A stretch of DNA of 32,078 nt from Gammaproteobacteria bacterium (GTDB lineage: Bacteria > Pseudomonadota > Gammaproteobacteria > GCA-001735895): contig JAHEKJ010000037.1 of the NCBI GenBank assembly GCA_024638385.1, positions 1 through 32,078 of the forward strand. Direction: 5' to 3'. The translations under genes and the position numbers were made by a program. The notes under the pieces are model-generated. The model did not search any database and was not told where the DNA came from. It saw nothing but the letters and a program-made list of their open reading frames with translations. This document shows, piece by piece, positions 17,389 to 26,036 of the stretch. How positions within the stretch are numbered: the stretch's first letter is position 1; every line of letters begins with the position of its first letter.

Positions 17389-20300
17389 GTAGCCGGCAGC
17401 AGCACCACGCGCTTTCTTGCCGCGCCGGCGCCCTCGATCGCGCAACCCGTAAGGGTCGGCCAGCTATACGGCGCCAGCCGTAGCCTGCTGCTGGCCGAAC
17501 AGGTCGCCGGGCACGATGGGCTCACGGTCATCGTCTGCAGGGACATGGCCGATGCCGAGCAACTCGAGCGCGAAATCCGCTTCTTCAGCTCCGAGCCCCC
17601 CGCGGTATATCGTTTTCCCGACCTCGAGACCCTGCCCTACGACCAGTTTTCGCCGCACCAGGACATCGTCTCCGAGCGGATCCGTTGCCTGTCGTCGATC
17701 GGCGAGGCGCGGGCCGGAATGCTCATCCTGCCGGTCGGCACGCTGCTGCAAAAAGTCACGCCCCCCGAGTTCATCGGCCAGCGCAGCTTTCGCCTGGCGA
17801 CCGGCGACGCGCTCGAACCCGGGATCCTGCGCGAACGCCTCGCGCACCTCGGCTACCGCGCCGTCGCGCAGGTCGAAGAACACGGTGAGTACAGCGCGCG
17901 CGGCTCGATACTCGACCTCTACCCGATGGGCAGCAAGCTGCCCTACCGCGTCGATTTTTTCGACGACGAGGTCGAATCGATCCGCAGCTTCGACCCCGAA
18001 ACCCAGCTATCGATCGACCGGCTCGAACGCGTCGAGCTGCTGCCGGCGCAGGAGTATCCGCTCGACGAGGACGGCATCAGGCGCTTTCGCCTGCGATTTC
18101 GCGAAACCTTCCCGATCGACCCCAATACCTGCCCGGTCTACGTCGACGTTTCCGAGGGTCGCTCGTCGCCGGGGGTCGAGTACTACCTGCCGCTGTTTTT
18201 CGACCGCCTGGTCAGCCTGTTCGACTACCTGCCTGCCGGCAGCCTGCTGCTGATCGACGACGCTGCCCCGGCGCAGGCGGCGGCCTTCGCCGAACAGGTC
18301 GCGAATCGCTACGAGTCGCGCCGGCACAATCCCGAGTGGCCATTGCTGCCGCCGGCCGAGCTGTTTCTCGATCCGGCGGCGTTCGACGCGCGCGGCGAAA
18401 CTTTTGCCCGCCTCTACTTTTCCGAGTTCGAGCAGGAATCGAGCCCGGCTTACAACTGCGACACGCAGGCTATTCCACAGCTGACCCTGCAACCGCACGC
18501 CGGCGATCCCGACAGGGCGCTGCGTGAATTCATCGAAAAGCCCGAGTTCGACAAGATCCTGTTCTGCGCCGACTCCCCGGGGCGGCGCGAGTTCCTGCTC
18601 GACCTGCTGCGCCAGTACGGCCTGTATCCGAGCCCGGTCGACGGCTGGGCCGAATTTCTCGCGCGCGACGACGGGCGCTATTTCGTGACCGCCGGGCCGC
18701 TCGAAAACGGCATGACGCTGACCCGCCACGGGCTCGCGATCGTCGCCGAGAACCAGCTCTTCGGCGATCGCGCGGTCCAGCGCCGGCGGCGCAAGTACCG
18801 CCGCACGCGCGACGCCGAGGCGACGATCCAGAGCCTCGCCGATCTGCATCCCGGCGCGCCGGTAGTGCACGAGGACCACGGTGTCGGCCGCTATCGCGGA
18901 CTCAAGACGCTGACCGCCGGCGGCATCGAGACCGAGTTCCTGGCGATCGAGTACGCCGGCGAGGACAAGCTCTACGTGCCGGTGTCGTCGCTGCACCTGA
19001 TCAGCCGCTATGCCGGCGCCAGCGAGGACAGCGCGCCGCTGCATCGCCTCGGCGGCGACGGCTGGCAGCGCTCGCGCAAGAAGGCGCAGGAGAAAATCTA
19101 CGACGTCGCGGTCGAGTTGCTCGACATCCAGGCTCGACGAGCCGCGCAACAGGGCTTCGCCCACGACGTCACGCTCGACGAGTACTACCAGTTCGCGAGC
19201 GAGTTCCCGTTCGAGGAAACCCCCGACCAGGAAGCCGCGATCGAGGCGGTCATCGCCGACATGCGCGCGCCGCAGCCGATGGACCGCATCGTCTGCGGTG
19301 ACGTCGGTTTCGGCAAGACCGAGGTCTGCATGCGTGCGGCCTTTATCGCCGCCAGCGCCGGCTCGCAGGTCGCGGTGCTGGTGCCGACGACGCTGCTGGC
19401 GCAACAGCATTACCAGAACTTCCTCGATCGCTTCGCCGACTGGCCGGTCCGGATCTGCCTGCTGTCGCGCTTCACCGCGCGCAGCGCCCTCGAGCAGGCG
19501 CTTACCGAGATCAGGGACGGCAGGATCGACATCATCATCGGCACGCACAAGCTGTTGTCGGACGAGATCGACTACCGCCAGCTCGGCCTCGTCATCATCG
19601 ACGAGGAACACCGCTTCGGCGTGCGTCACAAGGAAAAGCTCAAGGCGCTGCGCGCCAACGTCGACCTGTTGACGATGACCGCGACGCCGATCCCGCGAAC
19701 CCTGAACCTGTCGCTGGCGGGCATGCGCGACCTGTCGATCATCGCCACGCCGCCGATGGAGCGGCTTGCGATCAAGACCTTCGTGTCGCGCTGGAACTGC
19801 GACACGATCGTCGAGGGCTGCCAGCGAGAACTCAAGCGCGGCGGCCAGATCTATTTTCTGCACAACGAGATTCGCACGATCGAAAAGACCGCGCGGGAAC
19901 TGCAGCAACTGGTGCCGCAGGCGCGAATCGGCGTGGTCCATGGGCGCATGCGGGAGAAGGATCTCGAGCGCGTAATGCTCGACTTCTACCACCATCGCTG
20001 CAACCTGCTGGTGTGCACGACGATCATCGAGAGCGGCATCGACGTGCCGACCGCCAACACGATCTTCATCAACCGTGCCGACAAGCTGGGGCTCGCCCAG
20101 TTACACCAGATCCGCGGCCGCGTCGGTCGCTCGCACCATCGCGCCTACGCCTACCTGATCGTGCCGCCGGAGCGTTCGATCACGCCCGATGCGAAAAAGC
20201 GGCTGCTGGCGATCGAGTCGCTCGAGGATCTCGGCGTCGGTTTCACGCTGGCAACCCACGACCTCGAGATCCGTGGCGCCGGCGAGATTCTCGGCGAGGA

Positions 20301-20853
20301 GCAGAGCGGCCAGATCGCCGAGATCGGTTTCACGCTCTACGCCGAGTTGCTCGAGCGCGCGATCCAGTCGCTCAAGTCGGACTTGCCGATCGATTTCGAT
20401 CGCCCGGTCATGCGCGCCTCGGAAGTCGATTTCCACGTGCCGGCGCTGATCCCGGAGGATTACCTGCCCGACATTCACCGCCGCCTGATCGAGTACAAGC
20501 GAATTGCATCGGCGTCCGACGAGGCGGGCCTGCGCCAGATACAGATCGAACTCATCGATCGGTACGGCCTGCTGCCCGACGCGCTCAAACACCTGTTCCG
20601 GATTACCGCAATCAAGCTCAGGACCGTAACGCTCGGCATCGACAAGATCGACGTCGGCGAGCACCAGGGCAAGTTCGTGTTTAACTCCAGCCCCAATGTC
20701 GACCCGCTGCGAATCATCGAACTGATTCAGCGCGAGAGTGAACTTTATCGCTTTGACGGCAAACAGACCTTGCGTATCGTCTGCCAAAATGTTGAACTTG
20801 AGGCCCGTTTCAGGCAGGTCGAAAGCCTGCTCGAATATCTGAGTAAAGCATGA
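17389..20853 (+). CDS. mfd: Transcription-repair coupling factor Mfd (non-standard start)
   Basis: Cytosolic ATPase that removes RNA polymerase stalled at lesions and recruits UvrA. From 17389 the protein has 1154 residues, the normal family length. N-terminal UvrB-like domain (ETLPYDQFSPHQDIVS), RNA polymerase-binding region with AELLDIQ-type sequence, then the RecG-like motor: Walker A GDVGFGKT (about 637-644), DEEH (738-741), TATPIPRT, and QIRGRVGRS; a C-terminal TRCF domain follows. The first ATG is at 17545, but homologous sequence (GQLYGASRSLLLAEQV) continues about 50 residues upstream without any ATG, GTG or TTG. A GTA at 17389 stands six bases behind AGGAG, so either GTA is used or a GTG has been mutated or misread. 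The stop overlaps csiV (ATGA). Confidence 0.93.
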   Translation, partial: VAGSSTTRFLAAPAPSIAQPVRVGQLYGASRSLLLAEQVAGHDGLTVIVCRDMADAEQLEREIRFFSSEPPAVYRFPDLETLPYDQFSPHQDIVSERIRCLSSIGEARAGMLILPVGTLLQKVTPPEFIGQRSFRLATGDALEPGILRERLAHLGYRAVAQVEEHGEYSARGSILDLYPMGSKLPYRVDFFDDEVESIRSFDPETQLSIDRLERVELLPAQEYPLDEDGIRRFRLRFRETFPIDPNTCPVYVDVSEGRSSPGVEYYLPLFFDRLVSLFDYLPAGSLLLIDDAAPAQAAAFAEQVANRYESRRHNPEWPLLPPAELFLDPAAFDARGETFARLYFSEFEQESSPAYNCDTQAIPQLTLQPHAGDPDRALREFIEKPEFDKILFCADSPGRREFLLDLLRQYGLYPSPVDGWAEFLARDDGRYFVTAGPLENGMTLTRHGLAIVAENQLFGDRAVQRRRRKYRRTRDAEATIQSLADLHPGAPVVHEDHGVGRYRGLKTLTAGGIETEFLAIEYAGEDKLYVPVSSLHLISRYAGASEDSAPLHRLGGDGWQRSRKKAQEKIYDVAVELLDIQARRAAQQGFAHDVTLDEYYQFASEFPFEETPDQEAAIEAVIADMRAPQPMDRIVCGDVGFGKTEVCMRAAFIAASAGSQVAVLVPTTLLAQQHYQNFLDRFADWPVRICLLSRFTARSALEQALTEIRDGRIDIIIGTHKLLSDEIDYRQLGLVIIDEEHRFGVRHKEKLKALRANVDLLTMTATPIPRTLNLSLAGMRDLSIIATPPMERLAIKTFVSRWNCDTIVEGCQRELKRGGQIYFLHNEIRTIEKTARELQQLVPQARIGVVHGRMREKDLERVMLDFYHHRCNLLVCTTIIESGIDVPTANTIFINRADKLGLAQLHQIRGRVGRSHHRAYAYLIVPPERSITPDAKKRLLAIESLEDLGVGFTLATHDLEIRGAGEILGEEQSGQIAEIGFTLYAELLERAIQSLKSDLPIDFDRPVMRASEVDFHVPALIPEDYLPDIHRRLIEYKRIASASDEAGLRQIQIELIDRYGLLPDALKHLFRITAIKLRTVTLGIDKIDVGEHQGKFVFNSSPNVDPLRIIELIQRESELYRFDGKQTLRIVCQNVELEARFRQVESLLEYLSKA

Positions 20854-21746
20854 AGATCAAGTCAACCCCGGGGTTTTTGTTGCTACTCGCCGCGCTCGCC
20901 TCGTTGCCCGCGACGGCCCAGGACAGCGATGCCGATGCCGCCGAACCGGTGCCTCGCTACGACGTCGAGATCGTCGTCTTCAAGAACGTGCAGGTGCCGA
21001 GCAGCCGCGAGTTCGCATTGCCGGTGACCGCGCCGGCCCGCGACGAACGCATGCTCGACCTGTCCTCTCCGGAAAGCGTTACCGCGGCAGCCGAATTCGA
21101 CTACCGGATCCTGCCGAGCGACGAGTTCCGCCTGATCGACGAGGTCGCCCGGCTGGTCGAATCGCCCCGCTACGAACTGCTGCTGCACATCGCCTGGCGG
21201 CAGCCCGGTCTCGAACTCGGCGAGACGATGCCGATCTGGATTCGCGGCGGCAGGATTTTCGGCCAGGAGTACCAGTCGATCGACAGTCGTCCCGGTTCGC
21301 TCGGCGGGCCGGCGGGCAGCGACGCGACCGTCGGCGATCAGTCCACCTACTCGTTCGACGCGCAAAGCCTCGATTCGCTGCAGCAACAGCTGCTCGACCG
21401 GCAGGGCCAGTCGTCCCACCGCGGGCTCTACGAGTTCGAAGGCAAGATCACGGTCGCCTTGTCGCGTTACCTGCATACCTATGTCGACCTCGTGCTGCGG
21501 CGCCCGCGACTGGTCGCCGACGAGCTGCCGAGCAACCCGATCCAGGAACAGTATCTCGCGACCCGCGCCGCCGATACCCGGATTCTGAACAATCATCGCC
21601 TGCGCGAACATCGGCGCATGCGCAGCAAGAACCTGCACTACCTGGACAACCCGGAATTCGCGCTGCTCATCCTGATCACCCCTTACGAAGCGCCGGAGGA
21701 TGCCGACGCGGTTCCCGCCGCGGCCACCGCCGGCACGAGCGGTTGA
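20850..21746 (+). CDS. csiV: CsiV-type secreted protein
   Basis: 298 residues with a signal peptide (about 1-23, ending ATA-Q) and the CsiV signature RYDVEIVVFKN at about 38-48. The later block LHTYVDLVLRRP and YLDNPEFALLILITPYE fit the same family. CsiV was described as a periplasmic peptidoglycan-binding protein needed with other wall factors in Vibrio; its exact role here is inferred from the family. It lies directly behind mfd, with a 4-bp overlap, a pairing that I also recall in Pseudomonas. The C-terminus is an alanine-rich tail. Confidence 0.88.
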   Translation: MKIKSTPGFLLLLAALASLPATAQDSDADAAEPVPRYDVEIVVFKNVQVPSSREFALPVTAPARDERMLDLSSPESVTAAAEFDYRILPSDEFRLIDEVARLVESPRYELLLHIAWRQPGLELGETMPIWIRGGRIFGQEYQSIDSRPGSLGGPAGSDATVGDQSTYSFDAQSLDSLQQQLLDRQGQSSHRGLYEFEGKITVALSRYLHTYVDLVLRRPRLVADELPSNPIQEQYLATRAADTRILNNHRLREHRRMRSKNLHYLDNPEFALLILITPYEAPEDADAVPAAATAGTSG

Positions 21747-21838
21747 GGTTCGTGCGCGCCGGCAGTGGCGAGACCCGTAATCATGGCACAGCGACTACCC
21801 ACTCACGATTGCCCGACAAGACCCGAGGAAGCGAACCC

Positions 21839-22504
21839 GTGAAACCCATCCGCCTGCTTCTGGTTCTGCTGCTGATGCCGCCGGCTGCGCTGGCGGAGAC
21901 GAAATACATCACCGACGAGTTCGAGGTCACGATGCGCAGCGGCACGAGCACCTCCAACAGCATCGTCAAGATGCTCAAGAGCGGCGCCGCGGTCAGCGTG
22001 CTCGACGAAGACCTGGCCTCGCAATACTCGCTGGTCGAGGCCGAGGACGGCAAGCAGGGCTATGTGCTTAGCCGCTTCCTGATGGAACGGCCCGCCGCCC
22101 AGCAAACGCTCGCAATCCTCGAACAGAAATATTCCGAGCAGCAGGCGCGGCTGGACTCGCAAGGCGAACAGATTCGCGGCCTCGAGGCCGCACTGGAGCA
22201 GGCGCAATCGGACAACGAAACGCTCAAGAACACGCTGCGCGCCTCGGAACAGGAACTGTCGAGCGTGCGCGCCGCCGCCGCCGACACGCTCGAGATTCTC
22301 GACCAGAACAAGCAACTGCAGTCCGTCGTCGGGCAGCTGCAACAGGAACAGGCGAGGCTGGTCGAGGAGAATCGCGAGCTGCGCGACACGACCCGGCTCG
22401 ACTGGTTCATCCGCGGCGGTGCGGTCTGCCTGATCGCGTTCGCCATCGGCATCCTGGTCACGCGGATTCGCTGGCGCAAACAGGATTCGTGGGGTTCTTA
22501 CTAG
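21839..22504 (+). CDS. SH3-domain, coiled-coil membrane protein (YgiM-like, TIGR04211)
   Basis: 221 residues from the GTG at 21839, which has GAGGAA eight bases upstream; an ATG frame from 21743 has no ribosome site and would bury the signal sequence. Order: signal peptide (1-19), bacterial SH3 domain (about 20-82, with YITDEFEVTMRSGTS and GYVLSRFL), a long coiled coil (about 88-187) and a C-terminal membrane helix (192-210) with a basic tail. This is the layout of E. coli YgiM, whose role is unclear. The periplasmic part may span toward the cell wall, as the CsiV neighbour does. Confidence 0.88.
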   Translation: MKPIRLLLVLLLMPPAALAETKYITDEFEVTMRSGTSTSNSIVKMLKSGAAVSVLDEDLASQYSLVEAEDGKQGYVLSRFLMERPAAQQTLAILEQKYSEQQARLDSQGEQIRGLEAALEQAQSDNETLKNTLRASEQELSSVRAAAADTLEILDQNKQLQSVVGQLQQEQARLVEENRELRDTTRLDWFIRGGAVCLIAFAIGILVTRIRWRKQDSWGSY

Positions 22505-22529
22505 GCCGTATACCGGCCGGGCAATCGTC

Positions 22530-23606
22530 TCAGACGCTGTCGGCGAGCCGCAGCGGGTTATCGGGGTCGACGCCGTCCATGAACGGCTTGCCCCGTTCGA
22601 TGTTGGTCAGCTGGTAGATCAGTCCGATCCAGTTGCCGATCACGACCCGCGCCGTATCCTGCCAGGTGTTTTTCAGGTTGCCGAGCACCAGCGCTTCCGG
22701 GAACTCGGGAATCTCGACCCGCCGCGCGAGCGCATCCTCCACGCGCGCGCGATACTCGCGCAGCACCGCGGCATTGAACAGGCTGAAATAGTTTTGCGGC
22801 ATCGGCGGATAGCTGTCGAGCTGGCCGGCGATGAACAGCTTGATGTCGCGCTTGTACTCCTTGAGCAGCGACACCGTGTCGTACTCCGGGTGACCCTGGA
22901 AGAACACCGTGCGAAATCCGTCCGGGCTGGTCGCCAGGTGCACGCAGCCGTCGTCGCCGGTGACGAGAATCCGCAGACCGGCGGCACGGAACTGCTCCGG
23001 ATAAACGCTGTTCCAGCGCGAGTGCGGTACGTCGAATTCGGAATTGATGTCGGCCACCAGCGGGTGCTCGGGGGCGACGACCTCGTGGCGGAACACGCCC
23101 CATTTCTTGTGCGGTTGCTTTTCGCGTTTCTGCCCATAGCGGAAATCGAGTACCGCGTGCGTCGCCAGGCACGAGCACAGGGTCGACGTGACCTGCGCAT
23201 GGGCCCACTCGGCGACCTCGATCAACGAATCCCAGAACACTTCCCTCGACAGGTCGGCGCCGATGACGTTGATGCCGGTCATGATCAACGCGTCGAGCCC
23301 CTGCGCCTTGACCTGCTCGAAACTCTCGTAGTAGCGCTCGATGTGGGCGCGCGCACTCGCCGAGCGCGGCAGCGCGTCGAGCGTGAACGGGTGGACGAAA
23401 AACTGCGCGATCGGGTTGCTTTCGCCGATCAGGCGCAGGAACTGGCGTTCGGTCGCCTCGAGCGCCGCGTCCGGCATCATGTTGAGCAGGCCGATGTGCA
23501 GCTCGCGGATATCCTGCTCCAGCGCGATGCCCGACGGCAGCACGCGAACGCCGTCGCGCTTGAGCTTGGCGAAAGCCGGGAGATCGTTGTGCGCGACCAG
23601 CGGCAT
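22530..23606 (-). CDS. metA: Homoserine O-acyltransferase, MetA family
   Basis: Cytosolic enzyme of methionine synthesis that acylates homoserine. 358 residues, slightly longer than E. coli MetA (309). The N-terminus RVLPSGIALEQDIRELHIGLLN and NMMPDAALEATERQFLRL match the family. Active-site candidates: C146 in CLATHAVLDFRYG (E. coli C142), the H/E pair in GHPEYDTVSLL and the GNWIGLIYQ end block. The residue aligned with E. coli G111, whose identity (G or E) is tied to succinyl- or acetyl-CoA use, is I115 here, so the acyl donor cannot be stated. The ATG overlaps the stop of the upstream P-loop gene by one base (TGATG). Converges closely with the SH3 gene. Confidence 0.9.
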   Translation of the reverse strand: MPLVAHNDLPAFAKLKRDGVRVLPSGIALEQDIRELHIGLLNMMPDAALEATERQFLRLIGESNPIAQFFVHPFTLDALPRSASARAHIERYYESFEQVKAQGLDALIMTGINVIGADLSREVFWDSLIEVAEWAHAQVTSTLCSCLATHAVLDFRYGQKREKQPHKKWGVFRHEVVAPEHPLVADINSEFDVPHSRWNSVYPEQFRAAGLRILVTGDDGCVHLATSPDGFRTVFFQGHPEYDTVSLLKEYKRDIKLFIAGQLDSYPPMPQNYFSLFNAAVLREYRARVEDALARRVEIPEFPEALVLGNLKNTWQDTARVVIGNWIGLIYQLTNIERGKPFMDGVDPDNPLRLADSV

Positions 23607-24499
23607 CAGGCGGCATCCTTTTGGCGAGCAATCGCGGTTTCGAGCAGCTCCATGAAATCCCGGCCCGAACCTACCTGGTCGACTTCTTCCGAGGTGACCG
23701 TATAGCCGAGCCGCGCGATCGCGTCGTAACGCGGCAGCCGCGAGTGGAACAGTCGCGGAAAAACCCAGCGCGCGAATTCATCGGGATCGATCTGGGCGAC
23801 GTAGTCGAGCCCGGTCTCGTAAAAATAGATCTGCAGATGCTCGTGCAGGAATTCGGGCCGGTAGTACAACGGCTTGGGGTCACTGACCGCGCGCTCGATC
23901 AACACGTCTTCCTGCTGCTTGTTGGTGACCTGGATGTAGAGGATCAGCGTATTTTCGACGAGGATATCCATGACTCCCGGTTCGTCGAGTTCGCACAGGC
24001 TGCCGCCGACGTCGTTGATGAAATGCGGGTAGCCGTAGATTTCCTGCGCCTTCTGTATGAAATGCGGGATATCGTACATCGCGTCGATCTCGGCCTGGCG
24101 GTAGATCGACTGGCGTTCGATGAATTCGCCGAGCTCGACGCCGCCGAGCTCGGGATTGCCCAGCTTGCCGACGAAACTCAACACCGGTCCCAGATCGTTG
24201 ACGCGAATGTTGTTCTTGATATAGATCCAGTCGTTGCGCAGCAATTCCTTGAGAAACGGCACCTTGATGGCCTGGTGCTTGATCATGTCGATGATGTGTT
24301 CGTTGAGATAGCGCGTGCCGATGCGATAGTCGCCCGAATAGTGGAACCAGTTGTCGCCGCGCAGCTTGGCCGACAGGAACGACTTGCCGACCCCGGACAT
24401 GCCCACCAGGGTGACGCGCTTGTGTTCCCAGTCACGAAACTGTTCGACGCTGAATTTCAACAGTGGGCTCCGCCGTTCGCTCGGCTCACGATTATGCAT
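23606..24499 (-). CDS. P-loop ATPase of unknown function, coupled to metA
   Basis: 297 residues. A clear Walker A, GMSGVGKS (33-40), starts a kinase-like fold: VTLVGMSGVGKSFLSAKLR, then a DNDWIYIK and VGKLGNPELGG region and FINDVGGSLCELDEP (about 175-190), which may be a Walker B-like acidic strand. No second domain, signal or membrane segment is seen. It overlaps metA at TGATG, so co-translation is expected; a role in regulating or supporting methionine or sulfur metabolism is only inferred. The ATG at 24499 lacks a good ribosome site, while a TTG at 24460 has GGAG eight bases upstream and may be the true start. I cannot name the family. Confidence 0.8.
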   Translation of the reverse strand: MHNREPSERRSPLLKFSVEQFRDWEHKRVTLVGMSGVGKSFLSAKLRGDNWFHYSGDYRIGTRYLNEHIIDMIKHQAIKVPFLKELLRNDWIYIKNNIRVNDLGPVLSFVGKLGNPELGGVELGEFIERQSIYRQAEIDAMYDIPHFIQKAQEIYGYPHFINDVGGSLCELDEPGVMDILVENTLILYIQVTNKQQEDVLIERAVSDPKPLYYRPEFLHEHLQIYFYETGLDYVAQIDPDEFARWVFPRLFHSRLPRYDAIARLGYTVTSEEVDQVGSGRDFMELLETAIARQKDAA

Positions 24500-24540
24500 G
24501 ATCGGCCGCGCCGGCGAAACCGCCAGTCGCCGTGAATCGC

Positions 24541-24568
24541 TTTACCCGCGTATCGCAAGCCCTATAAT
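24541..24568 (+). promoter_or_regulatory. Sigma70-type promoter for the EamA transporter pair
   Basis: TTTACC (24541-24546), 16 bp and TATAAT (24563-24568). The transcript would begin near 24575 with a leader of about 90-140 nt in front of the first transporter. Confidence 0.5.
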
Positions 24569-24662
24569 CCGGGAGTGACTCCGGCAAGCGCTGCCGCGTG
24601 CACGTCGCTCCCGATCACGTCCGGATCATCGGCCACGCGGCGCGCCCGGCCCGCCACCGGCC

Positions 24663-25139
24663 GTGCGCCGGGAAGACACCGGCCCGACATTCGCACCGAA
24701 GGAGCAAGCCATCGTCAGCAACCCGCACACGCTCGCCGCGACGCCGGCCGACAACCCGCCGCTGGGCTTTGCCGCCATGCTGACGAGCATCGTCTTGTTC
24801 ACGCTGATGGACGCCAGCGTCAAATGGCTGGGCGCGAGTTACCCGACGGCGCAGATCATGTTCTTCCGCTGCGCGGTCGCGCTCGTGCCGGTGCTCGTCA
24901 TCGTCGGCCTGCTCGGCGGCCTCGCGCAATACTGCATGACGCTCAGCTACCGCCACGTCGCGGTCGGTATCGTCGCGCCGTGCAAGTACCTGACCATCGT
25001 CTTCGGCGGAATTCTCGCCTACCTGGTCTGGCGTGAAGTGCCCGACGCGCAAAGCCTGCTCAGCATCAGCCTGATCATAATGACCGGGCTCTACACGCTG
25101 CGACGCGAACTGATACACGGCGGCAGCGCGCGACCATGA
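24663..25139 (+). pseudogene. EamA/DMT transporter with internal deletion, probably inactive
   Basis: 158 residues where about 290 are expected. Residues 35-80 are the first two helices of an EamA drug/metabolite transporter (ASVKWLGASYPTAQIMFFR) and residues 82-150 are the last three (LLGGLAQYCMTLSYRHVA, VPDAQSLLSISLIIMTGLY); about 140 codons between TM2 and TM8 are missing and the join is in frame near base 24905. The start is also odd: a strong GAAGGAG (24698-24704) is followed at normal distance by ATC (24711), not by a standard start, while the GTG at 24663 has no ribosome site. Probably a decaying copy; a small functional half-transporter cannot be excluded. The ATG of the next transporter overlaps its stop (ATGA). 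Confidence 0.75.
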
Positions 25140-26032
25140 GCGAAACCCGGCAATGGCGCGCCTACGGCATGCTGATCGCGACGACCTGGTGCTGGGGCCT
25201 CAACGCGATCATCAGCCGCATGGCGGTCGGCGAAATCACGCCGATGCAGCTGGTCACGTTTCGCTGGCTCGGCGTCCTGAGCCTGCTGCTGGTTTTCGCC
25301 CGTGGCCATGTCGCCCGCGACTGGCCGCTGCTGCGCGCGCATCTGCCCTTCCTGTTCCTGATGGGCGCGCTCGGCTTCACCGCGTTCAATGCCCTGTTCT
25401 ACCACGCCGGCCACTACACCAGCGCGATCAACATCGGCATTCTGCAGGGTTCGATCCCGATCTTCGTCCTGCTCGGCAGCCTGGTCGTGCTGAAGCATCG
25501 CATCGGCGTAATCCAGTGGAGCGGTGTTGCCGTGACTCTGCTCGGCGTCGCCATCGTCGCGACCGGCGGCGAGCTCGGCGAGCTCGGCAACCTCGCGGTC
25601 AACCGCGGCGACGGCTTCATGCTGGTCGCGTGTTTTTTCTACGCCGCCTACTCGATCGGCCTGACGCGCCGGCCCAACGTCAGCGCGCTGGCCCTGTTCG
25701 CGGTCATGGCAATCGCCGCATGGCTGGTATCGCTGCCGCTGGTCGCAATCGAAACCTGGCAACAGGGCTGGCTGGCGCCGACGTCCAAAGGCTGGCTGCT
25801 GGTCACGCTGGTTACGCTGCTGCCGTCGTTGATCGCGCAACTGTTCTTCATCAACGGGGTCGCGCTGATCGGGCCCGGCCGCGCCGGCGTGTTCGTCAAC
25901 CTGGTGCCGGTATTCGCGGCGCTGATGGCGGTGCTATTGCTGCAGGAACGCTTCGAAATCTATCATGCGCTCGCGCTCGCGCTGGTGCTCGGCGGCATCG
26001 CACTGTCCGAAGCCGGCAAGTCGCGCAACTGA
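25136..26032 (+). CDS. EamA/DMT family transporter
   Basis: 298 residues with ten hydrophobic segments in two EamA repeats (about 8-140 and 152-290). The first repeat has WGLNAIISRMAVGEITPMQLVTFRW and ALFYHAGHYTSAINIGIL, the second LFFINGVALIGPGRAGVFVNLVPVFAALMAV, all typical of inner-membrane metabolite or drug exporters. The substrate is unknown. It overlaps the deleted transporter by four bases, and its translation probably depends on that gene, which may explain why the remnant is kept. Its end lies 4 bp from the end of the convergent HDOD gene. Confidence 0.92.
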   Translation: MSETRQWRAYGMLIATTWCWGLNAIISRMAVGEITPMQLVTFRWLGVLSLLLVFARGHVARDWPLLRAHLPFLFLMGALGFTAFNALFYHAGHYTSAINIGILQGSIPIFVLLGSLVVLKHRIGVIQWSGVAVTLLGVAIVATGGELGELGNLAVNRGDGFMLVACFFYAAYSIGLTRRPNVSALALFAVMAIAAWLVSLPLVAIETWQQGWLAPTSKGWLLVTLVTLLPSLIAQLFFINGVALIGPGRAGVFVNLVPVFAALMAVLLLQERFEIYHALALALVLGGIALSEAGKSRN

Positions 26033-26036
26033 TTCG

